Shown here piece by piece: positions 21,643-32,148 of a stretch of 64,000 bases of DNA. The DNA comes from Curvularia sp. ZM96. Lineage: Eukaryota > Ascomycota > Dothideomycetes > Pleosporales > Pleosporaceae. Position 1 is the first letter of the stretch, and each line of letters begins with the position of its first letter. The position numbers and the translations under genes are program-made. Below the pieces are notes generated by a model. That model was not told the DNA's origin. It saw nothing but the letters and a program-made list of their open reading frames with translations, and ran no database searches. The stretch spans positions 2,604,001 through 2,668,000 of the forward strand of contig JAJGBQ010000005.1 of the NCBI GenBank assembly GCA_022457065.1, read 5' to 3'.

Positions 21643-22803
21643 ATGCCGTCTCTCAAAATATCGATCCCAGAGGTCCACGAAGAGACTCCGGAGCAAGGCA
21701 AAGCCTACACAGCGTATACGATCAAGATCGAGCATCCCTTTCCACGCGCAGCAACTACAACGTCCAAGCGCTACTCAGAGTTTTGTGCCCTTGACAGCGC
21801 GTTGCGCTCAGAAGTCGGCTCTCCACCGCCTGCAGCGCTACCACCCAAATCATGGCTTGGTGGCTTCCTAGGCCTAGGCAACACTACTAGCTCGCCCGAA
21901 AACATCGAGAAGCGTCGTGCGGGACTTGAAGCCTACCTGCGCGCCATTGAGACAGCAGAAGACGGGCGATGGCGAGTCTCCAAAGCGTACAAGGCATTTC
22001 TGGGGTTGGGCGATAAGGAGGGAAGCAATGGAAAGAAAGTCAGCAGCCTACCCGGATCGCAGTTTGGCAAGGACAGAGTGAGGGATAGTTCGGATTGGCT
22101 AGACAAGCACGCCGAGTTAAAGAGCAACCTGCAAGATGCTCGACGGTGGTTGACGAAGCGAGAACAAGCCACGGCCGCAACAGCGCAACACGAAGCCGCC
22201 GCGAACGCAAAGAAGAGCCTAGTCAGAGCCAGCACTCTCATCTCTGCCTTAGACGAGGGACTCGCGCGCCTAGGTGGAAGCAGCAGCTCCTCTGACGACT
22301 GGAGCGGCGAGAAACTTGGCCAAGGCGAACTTCGTCGCCGCCGCGACGTCGTCAGCGGCCTGCGCAAGGAACGCGACGGCCTTGAATCCGTCCTCAACAG
22401 CATGGCCGTCAAGGCCGCCATGTCCGGCTCCGGCTCCTCCGCTACCCCCTCAACCTCCTCCGCCGCAGTCACAGAGTCCCAAAAAGCAGGCCTTTTCAAG
22501 GGTGCCCCCTCATCAGCTAAACCCTCTACCCGCCGCGTCCTAGGCGCTCCCGCACAAGAAACAGAACGAACCCGCGAACTAGATAACGAGGGCGTTTTGC
22601 GCCTCCAGCAGCAAATCATCAAAGAACAAGACGAGGACCTCGTCGATTTAACTACCGTTGTGCGCCGCATGAAGGAAATGGGAGTGCAGATTAACGCTGA
22701 GCTGGTTGAGCAGAATGCCCTTTTGGGACTTTTTGACGAGGACGTCGAGCGTGTGGATGGGAAAGTCAAGATTGCGAAGAAGAGGATTGAGAAGATTAGA
22801 TGA
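21643..22803 (+). CDS. VAM7: Vam7-like vacuolar SNARE with PX domain
   Basis: 386 aa, intronless. Residues 3-125 are a PX domain (I-S-I-P-E-V at the start, K-R-Y-S-E-F phosphoinositide-binding motif, P-P-K-S-W). The middle is charged helix. Residues 320-386 form a SNARE motif with heptads and a central zero-layer Gln (about Q358 in E-L-V-E-Q-N-A-L-L). There is no transmembrane segment, as in Vam7, which is recruited to the vacuole by PI3P through PX and supplies the Qc SNARE for homotypic vacuole fusion. Domain order and length match the family. Confidence 0.9.
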   Translation: MPSLKISIPEVHEETPEQGKAYTAYTIKIEHPFPRAATTTSKRYSEFCALDSALRSEVGSPPPAALPPKSWLGGFLGLGNTTSSPENIEKRRAGLEAYLRAIETAEDGRWRVSKAYKAFLGLGDKEGSNGKKVSSLPGSQFGKDRVRDSSDWLDKHAELKSNLQDARRWLTKREQATAATAQHEAAANAKKSLVRASTLISALDEGLARLGGSSSSSDDWSGEKLGQGELRRRRDVVSGLRKERDGLESVLNSMAVKAAMSGSGSSATPSTSSAAVTESQKAGLFKGAPSSAKPSTRRVLGAPAQETERTRELDNEGVLRLQQQIIKEQDEDLVDLTTVVRRMKEMGVQINAELVEQNALLGLFDEDVERVDGKVKIAKKRIEKIR

Positions 22804-23262
22804 GGTGGTCTCCCCTTTGGCTCTACTGTGATATGTGAAGAGCGGTGGGAGTGGTAAGCATGTCTTCTCCTAGTCTGAAGCGCTTCTTTTTTTGGTTCTT
22901 TGGGCCGTTTGGCCCATGTTGCATAGCATGCATGTGTGCATTTGACTAGAAGTTGATGATGTTGTTTCTATGCGTTTGGGGCTTATCACACGGCGTCTTC
23001 TTGTTTGTCAGAGGATTTGGATTGGGCTAAAGGCATATAGGAAATGTAATGAATGATACCCCTTCTTACTTCTTCTTTTTCTTTCTGACAAGTAACAAAC
23101 GTGGTTTGATTCGTGATTTATGAAAATTGTATAGAACGAAGATTATCGTATGCGTGATTTAACATGAGATGCAGAATAGATGTACGGGCATATATACCAG
23201 AAACAAAGTAAGTGCCTCCCCATCATGCATCCATGTCCCGTTTCTATTCACATGCAGGTACC
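22804..23262. other. Intergenic between convergent Vam7 and SCP2/hydrolase genes
   Basis: Contains the 3' UTRs of two convergent genes and T-rich stretches. No frame of interest. Confidence 0.5.
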
Positions 23263-24815
23263 CTAATCTGTCCCATCCCCCAGTCTCATGGTACTCAGAT
23301 TGTCCGCCCTGACCTTCTGAATGTGCTCAATTGCCTCAATCAAATGCGGCACGAATTTGGCTGGGTTCTCTGTAGCCGGGAAATGACCCAAATCAGGCAT
23401 GCTCTTGTGCATGGCACCTGGGATCTTTTCGGCCGTCTTTTGCGACATCTCGGACGTGTTAGACCAGTCGTATTCGCCGGTGAGCATGTATACGGGGCAG
23501 CTCTGCGTGTCGATGGATGCGACGCGGGAGCGGCCGTCCCAGCCGCCAAAGTAGAAGTCGAGGTCACCGTGGAAGATCTGGAGGAGTGTTAGATGGGGAT
23601 GCCGGGATGTGAGCAAAGTACGTACACCGTAGGCTTGAGCGCTATACGTATGCCATATTAGTTGTTTGTTTGCTCGAGGCGCGGTGGGAGCCATCATCTG
23701 TGACTTGTCAGGTACGGTTTACTTGGGGAAAGAAGTGTCATCTACGTACGCCATAAACCCACTCTGGGTTGAACAGTGACTGGTTGACGAATGGGGAGCG
23801 ATCGTGCCATTGACGCTCCATGTTGAGATACTCGGAACTGCAGCAATCAGCATTGAGATCTGTGGGATTCTGGTTTACACCTACCCTTGCAGAGGAATAG
23901 TGCCAGCTGCGCCAACTTCCCTATGGCGAATAGCGACAGCAAGGCAGGCCTGACCGGCCATACTAGCGCCGCAAATAATCGGTCGGCGTAGGCCCAACTT
24001 CTTTACAAAAGCCGCGATGATGCCCACGTAGCTATCCTCGGTGTTTGTATGCGCGGTGCTGTTTTTCGGAGGGAAGCTGCGTCCATGTCCGGGCAAGTCG
24101 AATGCGAACATGGTGCATTTCTTGCGCATCCTTATATCGTTCATGACACCATGGTATTGCCGGCCGTCGCTTCCGGCTGTATGTAAAAAGACAATGGGTT
24201 GTTTGCCTTCGCCAGAATACTCGTAAAACACCTTGCTGTATTGTCACATGCTGGTGTCAGTATACCTCACACAAGTAGTTGGCGCAGGACGCTTGCGTAC
24301 CACCGACCCCATACTGGAGCCTCTAGATATACATATCTTCCTGTAAGAAAGTCATTGTCGGGTTCTGCCTGCTCTTCTTCTTGGATTGGTCCACAGTGCG
24401 CTTCGTGTAGGAGCTCAAGAACCCGTCTCCAGACATGAGTCCACTGTGCAAAGGCTGTCTGATCACCCAGAACCTCGATGCCCTTTTGTTTGATGTTCAT
24501 GCCAAACATGCCCCAGTAGCTTTGGTAAGGCATAGCAGGAACTGGCTTGAAGTGCTGCTCCCAATGCTCTGGGAGCGCCGAAAGAGTAAACACCGCATCT
24601 TTAAAGGTGCCATGGCTAACTTTCGCGCTGCCATTGGTGACAGTAACAAGAATCGTATTATCGGACGAACTCGACTTGATACCAAACGTCACTGGTTTGT
24701 CAATAGCATCTGAAGTCACAAATGCTTTCAATTGGTCGTCGGACTGTAGGAGCTTGGGTAGCTTGTCTGATATTGCCCCCTTCAAAGCGGTGGTGAGGTC
24801 AGACCAGTCCGTCAT
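23263..24815 (-). CDS. SCP2-like domain fused to alpha/beta hydrolase
   Basis: Five exons on the minus strand: 24815-24301, 24235-23885, 23837-23750, 23697-23626 and 23577-23263, giving 446 aa. Residues 1-about 150 resemble a sterol-carrier SCP2-type fold (a beta-rich T-I-L-V-T-V-T-N-G-S-A-K-V, then W-G-M-F and a hydrophobic helix). From about 165 an alpha/beta hydrolase follows: H-T-A-G-S-D oxyanion loop, D-L-P-G-H-G-R-S, nucleophile elbow G-A-S-M-A-G, acid in the T-G-E-Y-D region and catalytic His in D-L-G-H-F-P. A lipid-binding module joined to an esterase or epoxide-hydrolase-like module suggests a hydrophobic ester substrate. Cytosolic or peroxisomal; no signal peptide. The SCP2 assignment is less certain than the hydrolase. 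Confidence 0.82.
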
Positions 24816-24933
24816 GGTTAATTTTTGAAATGCGATGAATGGGTCGCTGCGAATTCTCAAGATACACAACAGCAAAGAAGAAGATGAACAAAAGCGACAA
24901 TGACTGAGGCGCCGATTGACGGCGCGCTCTGTA

Positions 24934-24941
24934 CATATAAA
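24934..24941 (-). promoter_or_regulatory. TATA box of the SCP2/hydrolase gene
   Basis: TTTATATG on the minus strand, about 120 bp upstream of the ATG at 24815. Confidence 0.4.
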
Positions 24942-25693
24942 CGACGCGTGAACCCCAGCACCGTCCGCGCAGAGCCAGTTAGCTATTAAGCTATAGGGAG
25001 GGGTAAGCCTGCAATGCGGGGTTGGTGCACACGTGGGCGCATAACTCGACTGTTGCTCGTCATCATTGCTGAACTCTAACCAATATCCGCCGCTGGCCTG
25101 ACCGGAATGGGACGATTGACTGATGGTGTGTGTTTCGATGGGGAAACGAAGGACGTTAGATCCTTCAGTGCAACTATCCGAGGGTAAAGAGAGTTGGGTA
25201 GTGACAGCACGGACTTAACAGCACTAAGCTCCACTGATGTCGACTGACCTCATCCCCGCCTTAACTACATGACGTCTGTTGCCCACCTCCCAATTGATCT
25301 CTCCTGACTCGTCCTCGGGCAAGCGGATTACCAGTTCCTTTTCTTTCTTCACGGCTTCAGCTTCCAGGTCAATTGGAGTGATAAGGATCAGTCGTCGAAA
25401 CAGCAACAGGCATGGAATCACATTGTAAGTAGGATGATAAGCAGGGTGATGGGCATTAAGAGACACCTGTTATGGGGTGTGAGAAGTCGGCTATACTGAA
25501 AGAAAAGAGATGGGGCCTGCTATCGCGTTTGGTGAATTACAGTAAATATGATTCACATGTGCAACCCGTCCATAACCCACTCCCCATACACCACCCCATG
25601 CGACTCATAACCTCATTCGAACAGTAGGAAGTAAACCCCCCAGAAAGTGGTATCCTCGCTCGCGCTTCCAAATGCAAATATAACTTTCTCCCG
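24942..25693. other. Intergenic between SCP2/hydrolase and EB1 3' side
   Basis: About 750 bp. A minus-strand frame at 25224-25466 has a protein-like charged stretch but no domain, and is not called. The EB1 3' UTR may reach into the right end. Confidence 0.4.
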
Positions 25694-26053
25694 TCAGAAC
25701 GTTTCGTTCTCCAGAGACTTGAGGGACTCAGCAGATAAAGGGGATGAGATAGACACTAGAGGATGTGTAGGTGCGAACAAACTAGCAGATGTAGTAGATC
25801 CTGCAGACGCGTACGAGGACGGAGGCGATAGAGACTCCACAGACACAGAAGCGCGCACCGACTCGTTGGCTTGCAGAAATCCAATAGCCTCTGCAGGTCT
25901 GATGACTTTGGCACACTTGTTGACCCTGGCAACTCCAGTCGCTCCGGCAGAGTTAGACTCCACAGCCGCCTCTAGCAACGCTTTAGCATCCAAAATGACC
26001 TGCTTGATTTCCCTCCTCGTCCTGTCTGGAGCATCAAGAGGACTGCCGCTCGG
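25694..26053 (-). other. In-frame open extension after the EB1 stop codon
   Basis: Directly after the EB1 TAG (26056-26054) the same frame stays open for 119 codons and ends in TGA at 25696-25694. The predicted tail has a basic/amphipathic start (R-R-E-I-K-Q-V-I-L-D-A-K-A-L-L), a Ser/Ala-rich middle and the ending E-N-E-T-F, echoing EB1's own E-E-E-T-F. It may be a readthrough or alternative-splice extension, or simply open 3' UTR. The opposite strand is also open here (25647-26057), which weakens the coding argument. Confidence 0.25.
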
Positions 26054-27110
26054 CTAGAACGTCTCCTCCTCAACACCCTCCGCCTCTGGTGGAATCTCAA
26101 AGCCTTCTTCAGTGGAGTAGAGAATGGTCTGGATTTGCTTGAGCAGACCCTCGTCCTTCTCGAGTTCGGGATCGGCTTCCATTGCTTGCTGAATCAATAG
26201 CTCAATGTCGCGAAGTTTGCTGAAGTAAAAGTCTCGCTCACGCTCAAGGCCAGTGACGGTTTCCTTGAGTGCGTTGTTCTCCTCGCGCAGCGCAGCGGAA
26301 GCAGCCCCACCACCAGATGCAAGAGGGGTACGTGTTCGGGGAGCAGCAGTGTTGCTAGCGGCCGGCGCTCTTCGGGCGGCAGTAGTGGTGCGGGATGCGG
26401 GAGCGGCTCCAGTGGAAACACCACCCTGGCCCTTGCGGCGAGCAACAGCGTCGTATTCGTGGCCGGGGAAATGCTGGTCCCAGTACTGCTTGACAAACTG
26501 GAGGAACTCGAGGTTATCCTGCATCTTGCACTTGACCAGCGACTCGACGCGGATGGGCTTGTCGATCTGGTGCTTGGCGAAAGTGTCTACTCGGTCAGTC
26601 GGAGGAACGACAGAGGGCGGTTGAACATCTGTAGATGCAAGACGTGTTGTGTGCGGCTGACATACTTTGTAATATCTTGAAGTTCTGCAGGTATGCATAC
26701 TCGGTGTTGGCGTTGAACTTGACCCGGCTCATGGGTACATCATCTGCACGCTGTTAGGCTTAACGACGCTCTCTGGACAACTGGCTTGGGGATCCTACAG
26801 AATATGCTGTCGAAGACCTGGCACAATGCCGCTCTGCACCAAACCATCAGTATATGCCCTTGGAAGCGCCTAGAGGACATTGCCCCTCGATGTATCCTGT
26901 GGGTTGACGTACCCAGTACCGCATTGTTCGACCTTGGTGATGTTGAGCTGGAGAAGGTTGTTCAACCAGGCAACGAGTTCCTGTCTGTACGAGTATCGCT
27001 GTCAGCCCATGTTCGTAGTATGATGCGGCGTCTCCCGAAGGAGTGTCTGGCAGGTGCCTAAGCCCAAATACATTCCCCCCACTTGGACAAGCGTACCTTG
27101 ATTCACCCAT
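26054..27110 (-). CDS. BIM1: EB1-family microtubule plus-end protein (Bim1/Mal3)
   Basis: Five exons on the minus strand: 27110-27097, 26984-26913, 26833-26799, 26743-26666 and 26586-26054, giving 243 aa. Exon 1 is only 14 nt (M-G-E-S-R...), and all joins fit the family. A calponin-homology domain (about 2-105) has Q-E-L-V-A-W-L-N, K-V-E-Q-C-G-T-G and V-K-F-N-A-N-T-E-Y-A-Y. A basic Ala/Thr linker follows, then the EB1 coiled coil and four-helix motif (E-R-E-R-D-F-Y-F-S-K-L-R-D-I-E-L). The acidic tail ends E-E-E-T-F, matching the EEY/F-type motif that binds CAP-Gly proteins. It tracks growing microtubule ends and recruits +TIPs in the cytoplasm and spindle. Confidence 0.93.
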
Positions 27111-27526
27111 GGCGAGTATCTATATTCCGGTTGTTCTGGGATGATCGACAACGGGCTAAGAGCATGCGAGGGTAAGGGGTGCGGAGTCTTGGTGATGGAC
27201 GGCTGGTTGTCGTCGAGATTGCTGTTATTTGTTGATGCGCCCTCGTTGTTCGGCGGCTTGACATTTTGGGCGCCGTTGCCCCACGAAGGTTTTAGCGCCA
27301 TGTCGGTGCGTTAGGGTCACGTGCATCCACCTTCACAAGTACTATGTGCGCGGGCAATTGAAATATCTGACAATGTCCACACGGCAAAGGCTACTATGCC
27401 ATAATTCACCAGCTGTGTCAGTAACGTGACATGTTTACTATTTATGCGGAAAGCCTATATTCCACCTGTGTCTGCATACACAGTACGCAGATCTTAGTCG
27501 CCGCTTGGATCACGTCCGCCTCCTGT
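27111..27526. other. Intergenic: EB1 upstream, CE3 downstream
   Basis: About 415 bp. A minus-strand frame beginning at 27301 runs into EB1 exon 1 out of EB1 frame. It is treated as EB1 5' leader, possibly with an upstream ORF. Confidence 0.4.
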
Positions 27527-28298
27527 CTACGCCGCAAATTTGCTTCCTCTCGTACTGTTTTTCACCGCCTCAAAAGCCCGCACAACGGCCGGGTACCAGA
27601 CGTTGGTCATCTTGACATCCCCTGAATCGTTAGGATGAATGCCGTCCCTAAGATCCGAATTCGCATTGAAGCCTGTGTATTGGTCCACGACCCAGATAGG
27701 ACTCTCGGTCTTGTTGAGTCCCTGTGCCCACGGGAGAATGGCGCGGTTAAGCTCTTGGATCTTAGTGTTGTAGTTTCCAAAGCCCATGGGGATGATTTGT
27801 GCAACCTATGGACACTTGAGCACGACTACCTGAACGGCCTGGTCATGACCAAGTACGTACAACAATCTTCATGTTGGGATTCGAAGCGCGCATGGTGTTG
27901 ACAAGCTTGGTAAATGCGGTGATTATTTCTGTCACCGCCTTGTTCTGTTGCACAATGTCATTAGTCCCCAGGTGCATCGTCACAACATCAGCCGCATTCG
28001 TCTGCAACCACCCAGCCAGCTGATTCCGGTTCGCAATGTCAATCGCCAGAAAACCCGAGTGCCCTTCGTTGTCGCGGTCATAGCTCGAGTCCCTGCAATT
28101 GTTTTCAATCCTACCGCTTCCGACAAAGTCCACAGTCGCCCATTGAGTAGACTGGAGACGTTGCCAGAGCTTGCTTCGCCAGCATACTATCTCCGTGATG
28201 CTGTCGCCAAACGGCATGTACCGAATTCGTCCGCCGGCGGATTGGGCTTGGCAACTCGCAATAAGCGCGGCGAGTGCGAGAAACGTGAAGGATATCAT
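27527..28298 (-). CDS. Secreted SGNH/GDSL esterase, CE3 (acetylxylan esterase) type
   Basis: Two exons on the minus strand: 28298-27861 and 27805-27527 (55-bp intron), giving 238 aa. Signal peptide about 1-18, then SGNH block I F-G-D-S33-I-T-E with the nucleophile, a G-H-S-G-F segment, L-G-T-N-D-I (block III Asn) and D200-G-I-H203-P-N-D (block V Asp/His). A C-W-R segment after block I is typical of CE3. The enzyme is secreted and probably removes acetyl groups from xylan or similar plant cell-wall polymers. Confidence 0.87.
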
Positions 28299-28392
28299 GT
28301 CAGCAATTCTAGGCGCCGCGCGAAAAGGTGAGGCTGAAACGAGATTGTAGAGAAGGTGGCTCCAACACACGTCTAACCTCAAAGACGTGACT

Positions 28393-28403
28393 TTTTTATA
28401 TGC
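28393..28403 (-). promoter_or_regulatory. TATA box of the CE3 gene
   Basis: CATATAAAAAA on the minus strand, about 95 bp upstream of the ATG at 28298. Confidence 0.45.
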
Positions 28404-30407
28404 TGCGCCAACACTGCTCACATGGCAGCAGACTCCAAAACTGCCGAGTGGTAGCCATGATGTGTTCTGTTCGATATGAAAGGTATAGAATCAATCATGT
28501 GGTGAGCTGCGCTTGATAGGGCCGGGGCAAAGGATCTTGTTCATCGCGGTCTGGGGGTTATAGTATCGCGGGGTGCGATTGGGATAATTGATATACGGCT
28601 AAGTGCTGAAATCAAGTCGCCCTCCATACGGATTATGACAGCACTACGAGGATCGATTCGGACGGCGCGGGGTATTCGGCGAGGTTATTGTTACTAGTGG
28701 TGTTTTATGAAATTATGCTTTTGTAAGATCATGGGTTTCCCGGCACTTTTGAACGGACGTTAATCTTAGGAGGTTGTGCATCACGACTCGTGGCTGGATT
28801 TACACAGCGGTAGTAAACCTGTTTTGGTAGTTATGGTTCGATTTTCTAGTAAATTCGCGAGAGAGCAAGCTGAAGCGGGACATTAGTGCGAAAAAAAGCG
28901 GACATGCGAAAACATCTTGGCTGACGCGATTGATGACGGTCCCGTTTTGGTTGCGTATGCAAACGCCGCGCGGTGCCATGCATCCAGGCACTGTGCAAAG
29001 TTTAATATCCGAGAAAGAAGGTGAAAGAGTAGTTCAAAGCCGTTTCAGTATTCTAGGCCAGGTCAGATGGTCTATAACTGTGTCGGCGTATACATTTGTA
29101 CAACTGGGGTAACGGGCCCGTTCCCCAGCGGTAGCTAGTAGTGTAGGGCTAGCCGAGATACGGCCGCGGTTCGTTTAATTTGAGGCGGTGCAAAGCCCAG
29201 TTCTTGATCATGTTCTGCAGGAAAAAGGGCCGTTGTCGGGTACAGGTAGGACATAGCACGTACTACTAGTACATACGAACCATTAGGGAAGCTCTTTGCG
29301 AGGAGAAACCATTGCTCTGGCTGTGGGCAGATTAGGAACCTGGATGTGAAATTACTTGTGCGCAAAAGCACATGTCGAGCAAGTGTTCCACAGGCATTGG
29401 CTTTGCAGAGAGATAATGCAGGGCGACGCGGCTCGACAACAGGAATGCGTTGTTGTAAGACGTTAGTAGGCTAGGCATATGCAGCCAGCTCCGTGTCGTG
29501 AAGCCTCATCGGTGGTTTGGCCAAGAAAATACCGACGGTGTTGTTTGAAGGCTTGAAAGCAGTCTCGGGTTACAGAGCCGAGACGGTATAGTGTCCCTGG
29601 CGCGCTCACCGGAGAAGATCCGACACCAGTTGCTAAAGCAGGCAAGTATCAGAAGCTGGAAGAAACAAAATAAGCCACTGTGATGTCTTTTGCAGCCTGA
29701 CGTGTGCTGTAGGTGTGCAGCGCAATGGCCGTGGAGGTTGGGGGGGTTTGGTACAGTCAGAGCCGAGACAGCCACAGGAGGCAGACAAGACATTGGCAGA
29801 GCAGGACGTGTAATGGTGACAAGCAACGATGACCATGCAAGCTTCGAGGACGAGAGAGGCGCAGCAGCCGTCAGACAGGCTGGAGAGGGAACGGGATGCG
29901 GGCGATCGCAGCAATCACTGGGGTGGGGGAGTGTGGCAGTCTGTCATCCATCAGTCAGCCCAGCCCTAAGCGACGTCGACAGACGTCCCCCGTCCCTGCC
30001 TCGGGAATTTACTTCTTCGCGGTGTCGAATCACCCGCCGTCCCATTGGCCCAGCCCGATGCCTTGCTTCTTTGTCCCTGCAAGCACACGCGAGCCACCAC
30101 TGTGCGCGACCAGGCCAAGCCGCAGGATTCCCTTGGACATGACGCGTAACTCCTCCATCTCATGGCGCTGTCGTTCCTCACCTCTACACAGCCCGACCTG
30201 AACCTCACGGGTCTCCGCAGAGCCGCCGAACCCGGCCTATCTCCTCCAATCACACTTCGCCATGCGTATGCCCTGTCGTGCTTGTCCTATACCAAACTCA
30301 CCGAACACCACTGCACGGAGTCGGAGGCCATACACGTAGGCCCATGATTTTGTCAGCACTCTCTTTTGGGCGCTGGCCGTAGCCAAACAACCAGTAGTCT
30401 CCTCACT
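28404..30407. other. Gene-poor 2-kb interval between CE3 and AA8-b561 genes
   Basis: Shared upstream region of two divergent secreted or membrane genes. Short frames on both strands (29506-29826, 29633-29914, 29690-30142) overlap one another and show no domain. It holds a G-run near 29738 and many CG-rich short motifs. No RNA gene is recognised. Confidence 0.45.
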
Positions 30408-30416
30408 TATTATAAG
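30408..30416 (+). promoter_or_regulatory. TATA-like element of the AA8-b561 gene
   Basis: TATTATAAG about 120 bp upstream of the ATG at 30537, followed by a C/T-rich leader common in highly expressed fungal genes. Confidence 0.4.
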
Positions 30417-30536
30417 CCTTTGTCCACGCCTTCTCACAACCCATCTCTCGCCGTGACATCTCTTGTCTTCCACCCCCTACTTCCCTCCCTTCCTCTCCCA
30501 TCACCTCTTCATACCAAGCAAAGTACATTCACGACC

Positions 30537-32148
30537 ATGAGAGGCTCTACACGAACGTCGGCGTTTGGCCTGTTGGCATTGGGTTCGTAGTGACCGTCAA
30601 CTTTACACGCCCTTGCGATTCAACTAACACACTTCAGCTTCCTACGCCTCTGCCCAAGTTTCAAGCAGCTGTCCATCCAAAGACGTCTGTTTCAAACTGA
30701 ACATCCCCCAAAACACAGCATCTTCCGGTACTGGAGACATCTTCTTTCAGATCACAGCGCCCAGCAAATATGAGTGGGTTGCACTTGGCCAGGGTCGCGG
30801 CATGGCCAACTCGAACATGTTCATTGTATACACATCCGGAAGCGGCAACAATGTCACCCTGTCACCGCGGACTACGACCAGCCACAACCCTCCAAGCCCC
30901 AACTCCCAGCCCCAAGTGACACTGCTGGAAGGCTCGGGCGTATCCAATGGCGTCATGACCGCCAATGTCAAGTGTAAGTCTTGGTACCGAAAGCTTTGTT
31001 TCTGTTTTCTATGCAGCTAGAACAGGCCAAAACCATGGGACTTCTTGGCTAACACTCACATAGGCTCCAACTGCAACAGCTGGTCTGGCGGTACCATGGA
31101 CTTCAAGGCCTCAAGCGGTAACTGGATCTTCGGCTACCAGGCTTCTGGTGGTCCAAAGAACAGCGACGATACGTCCGCCCAGATCAACCAACACTCTTCA
31201 GAAGGTGCTTTCTCCTGGGACTTTGCTCAAGCAAAGGGCGGTTCCAGCGTCAACCCACTCATCAGCAGCACACCTACTACTAGCGGTGGAACTGGAACCA
31301 CATCCTGCAGGCCACGACCCAGCTCGGCTGCCCCTACTGCTTCATCTACTGCTGGTGCATCTGATTCTTCGAGCGACAACGACAACGATGACGACGACCG
31401 CCCTCAATATGGTCCTGGCAGCCAATTCACTGGACGTCCCTCCGTCAAGCGTCAGGAAGAACTCCCGTACTGCGATGAGCTCCCCGGCGGCGGCGCGAGC
31501 AACGGCAACTCCAACACCTTCACGCCCATCACCGCTACCGGAAGTCTGAGTAACAGACGCGAAATGCTCATCGCCCACGGTGTTCTCGCTTCTCTGGCCT
31601 TTGTCATCCTCTTCCCAGTTGGTGGTATTGCCATTCGTCTAGTCTCCATGCCCGGCATTGCCTGGCTTCACGGTGCTTTCCAAATCTTTGGCTACCTCGT
31701 CTACATTGCTGGCGCCGGTCTCGGTATCTATCTCGCCAAGAACATGAGCCTGCTCGACAGTCACCACCCCATCATTGGCCTGGTCCTGCTCGCTGTTCTC
31801 TTCTTCCAGCCTGCCCTCGGATGGCTCCACCACCTTTTCTTTGTCAGGGTCCAGGGTCGCACTTTCTGGTCGTACGGACACATTTGGCTTGGCCGTCTTG
31901 CCATCACTCTCGGTATCATCAACGGTGGTCTTGGTCTCAGACTCGCCGAACGCTCCAATATGAGTTCGCGCGGTGGTCAAATTGCCTACGGCGTTGTTGC
32001 CGGCCTGATGTGGTTGGCGTGGGTGGGCGCCATGGTCATCGGTGAGCGCAGGAGGAACAGGGCGCCGGTGGCTGAAACACGCAAGATGGCAGAAGAAAGG
32101 GCTAGCGACTCCGATGGCGCTGGACATTACGCTCCCAAGCGACAGTAG
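30537..32148 (+). CDS. AA8 iron-reductase (DOMON) domain fused to cytochrome b561
   Basis: Three exons: 30537-30582, 30638-30973 and 31064-32148, giving 488 aa. A signal peptide ends near A-S-A|Q. A CDH-type cytochrome domain (about 23-195) has the heme Met in G-M-A-N-S-N-M-F-I-V-Y and the heme His in N-Q-H-S-S-E-G-A-F. A Ser/Asp-rich linker follows with a Kex2-like K256-R257. Five or six membrane helices then carry the four b561 histidines (A-H-G-V, L-H-G-A-F, D-S-H-H-P and G-H-I-W-L-G-R). It passes electrons across the plasma membrane to an extracellular heme, which may reduce Fe3+ or LPMOs. The cytosolic tail is basic then acidic. The intron 1 donor (GTTCGT) is non-consensus. Confidence 0.88.

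Noticed and set aside
25224..25466. Minus-strand frame with a charged E-A-E-A-V-K-K-E-K-E-L stretch
   Set aside because: Looked briefly like a terminal exon, but no upstream exon or family could be recognised.
27002..27301. Minus-strand frame starting upstream of EB1
   Set aside because: Overlaps EB1 exon 1 in another frame and runs through its first intron; best explained as leader.
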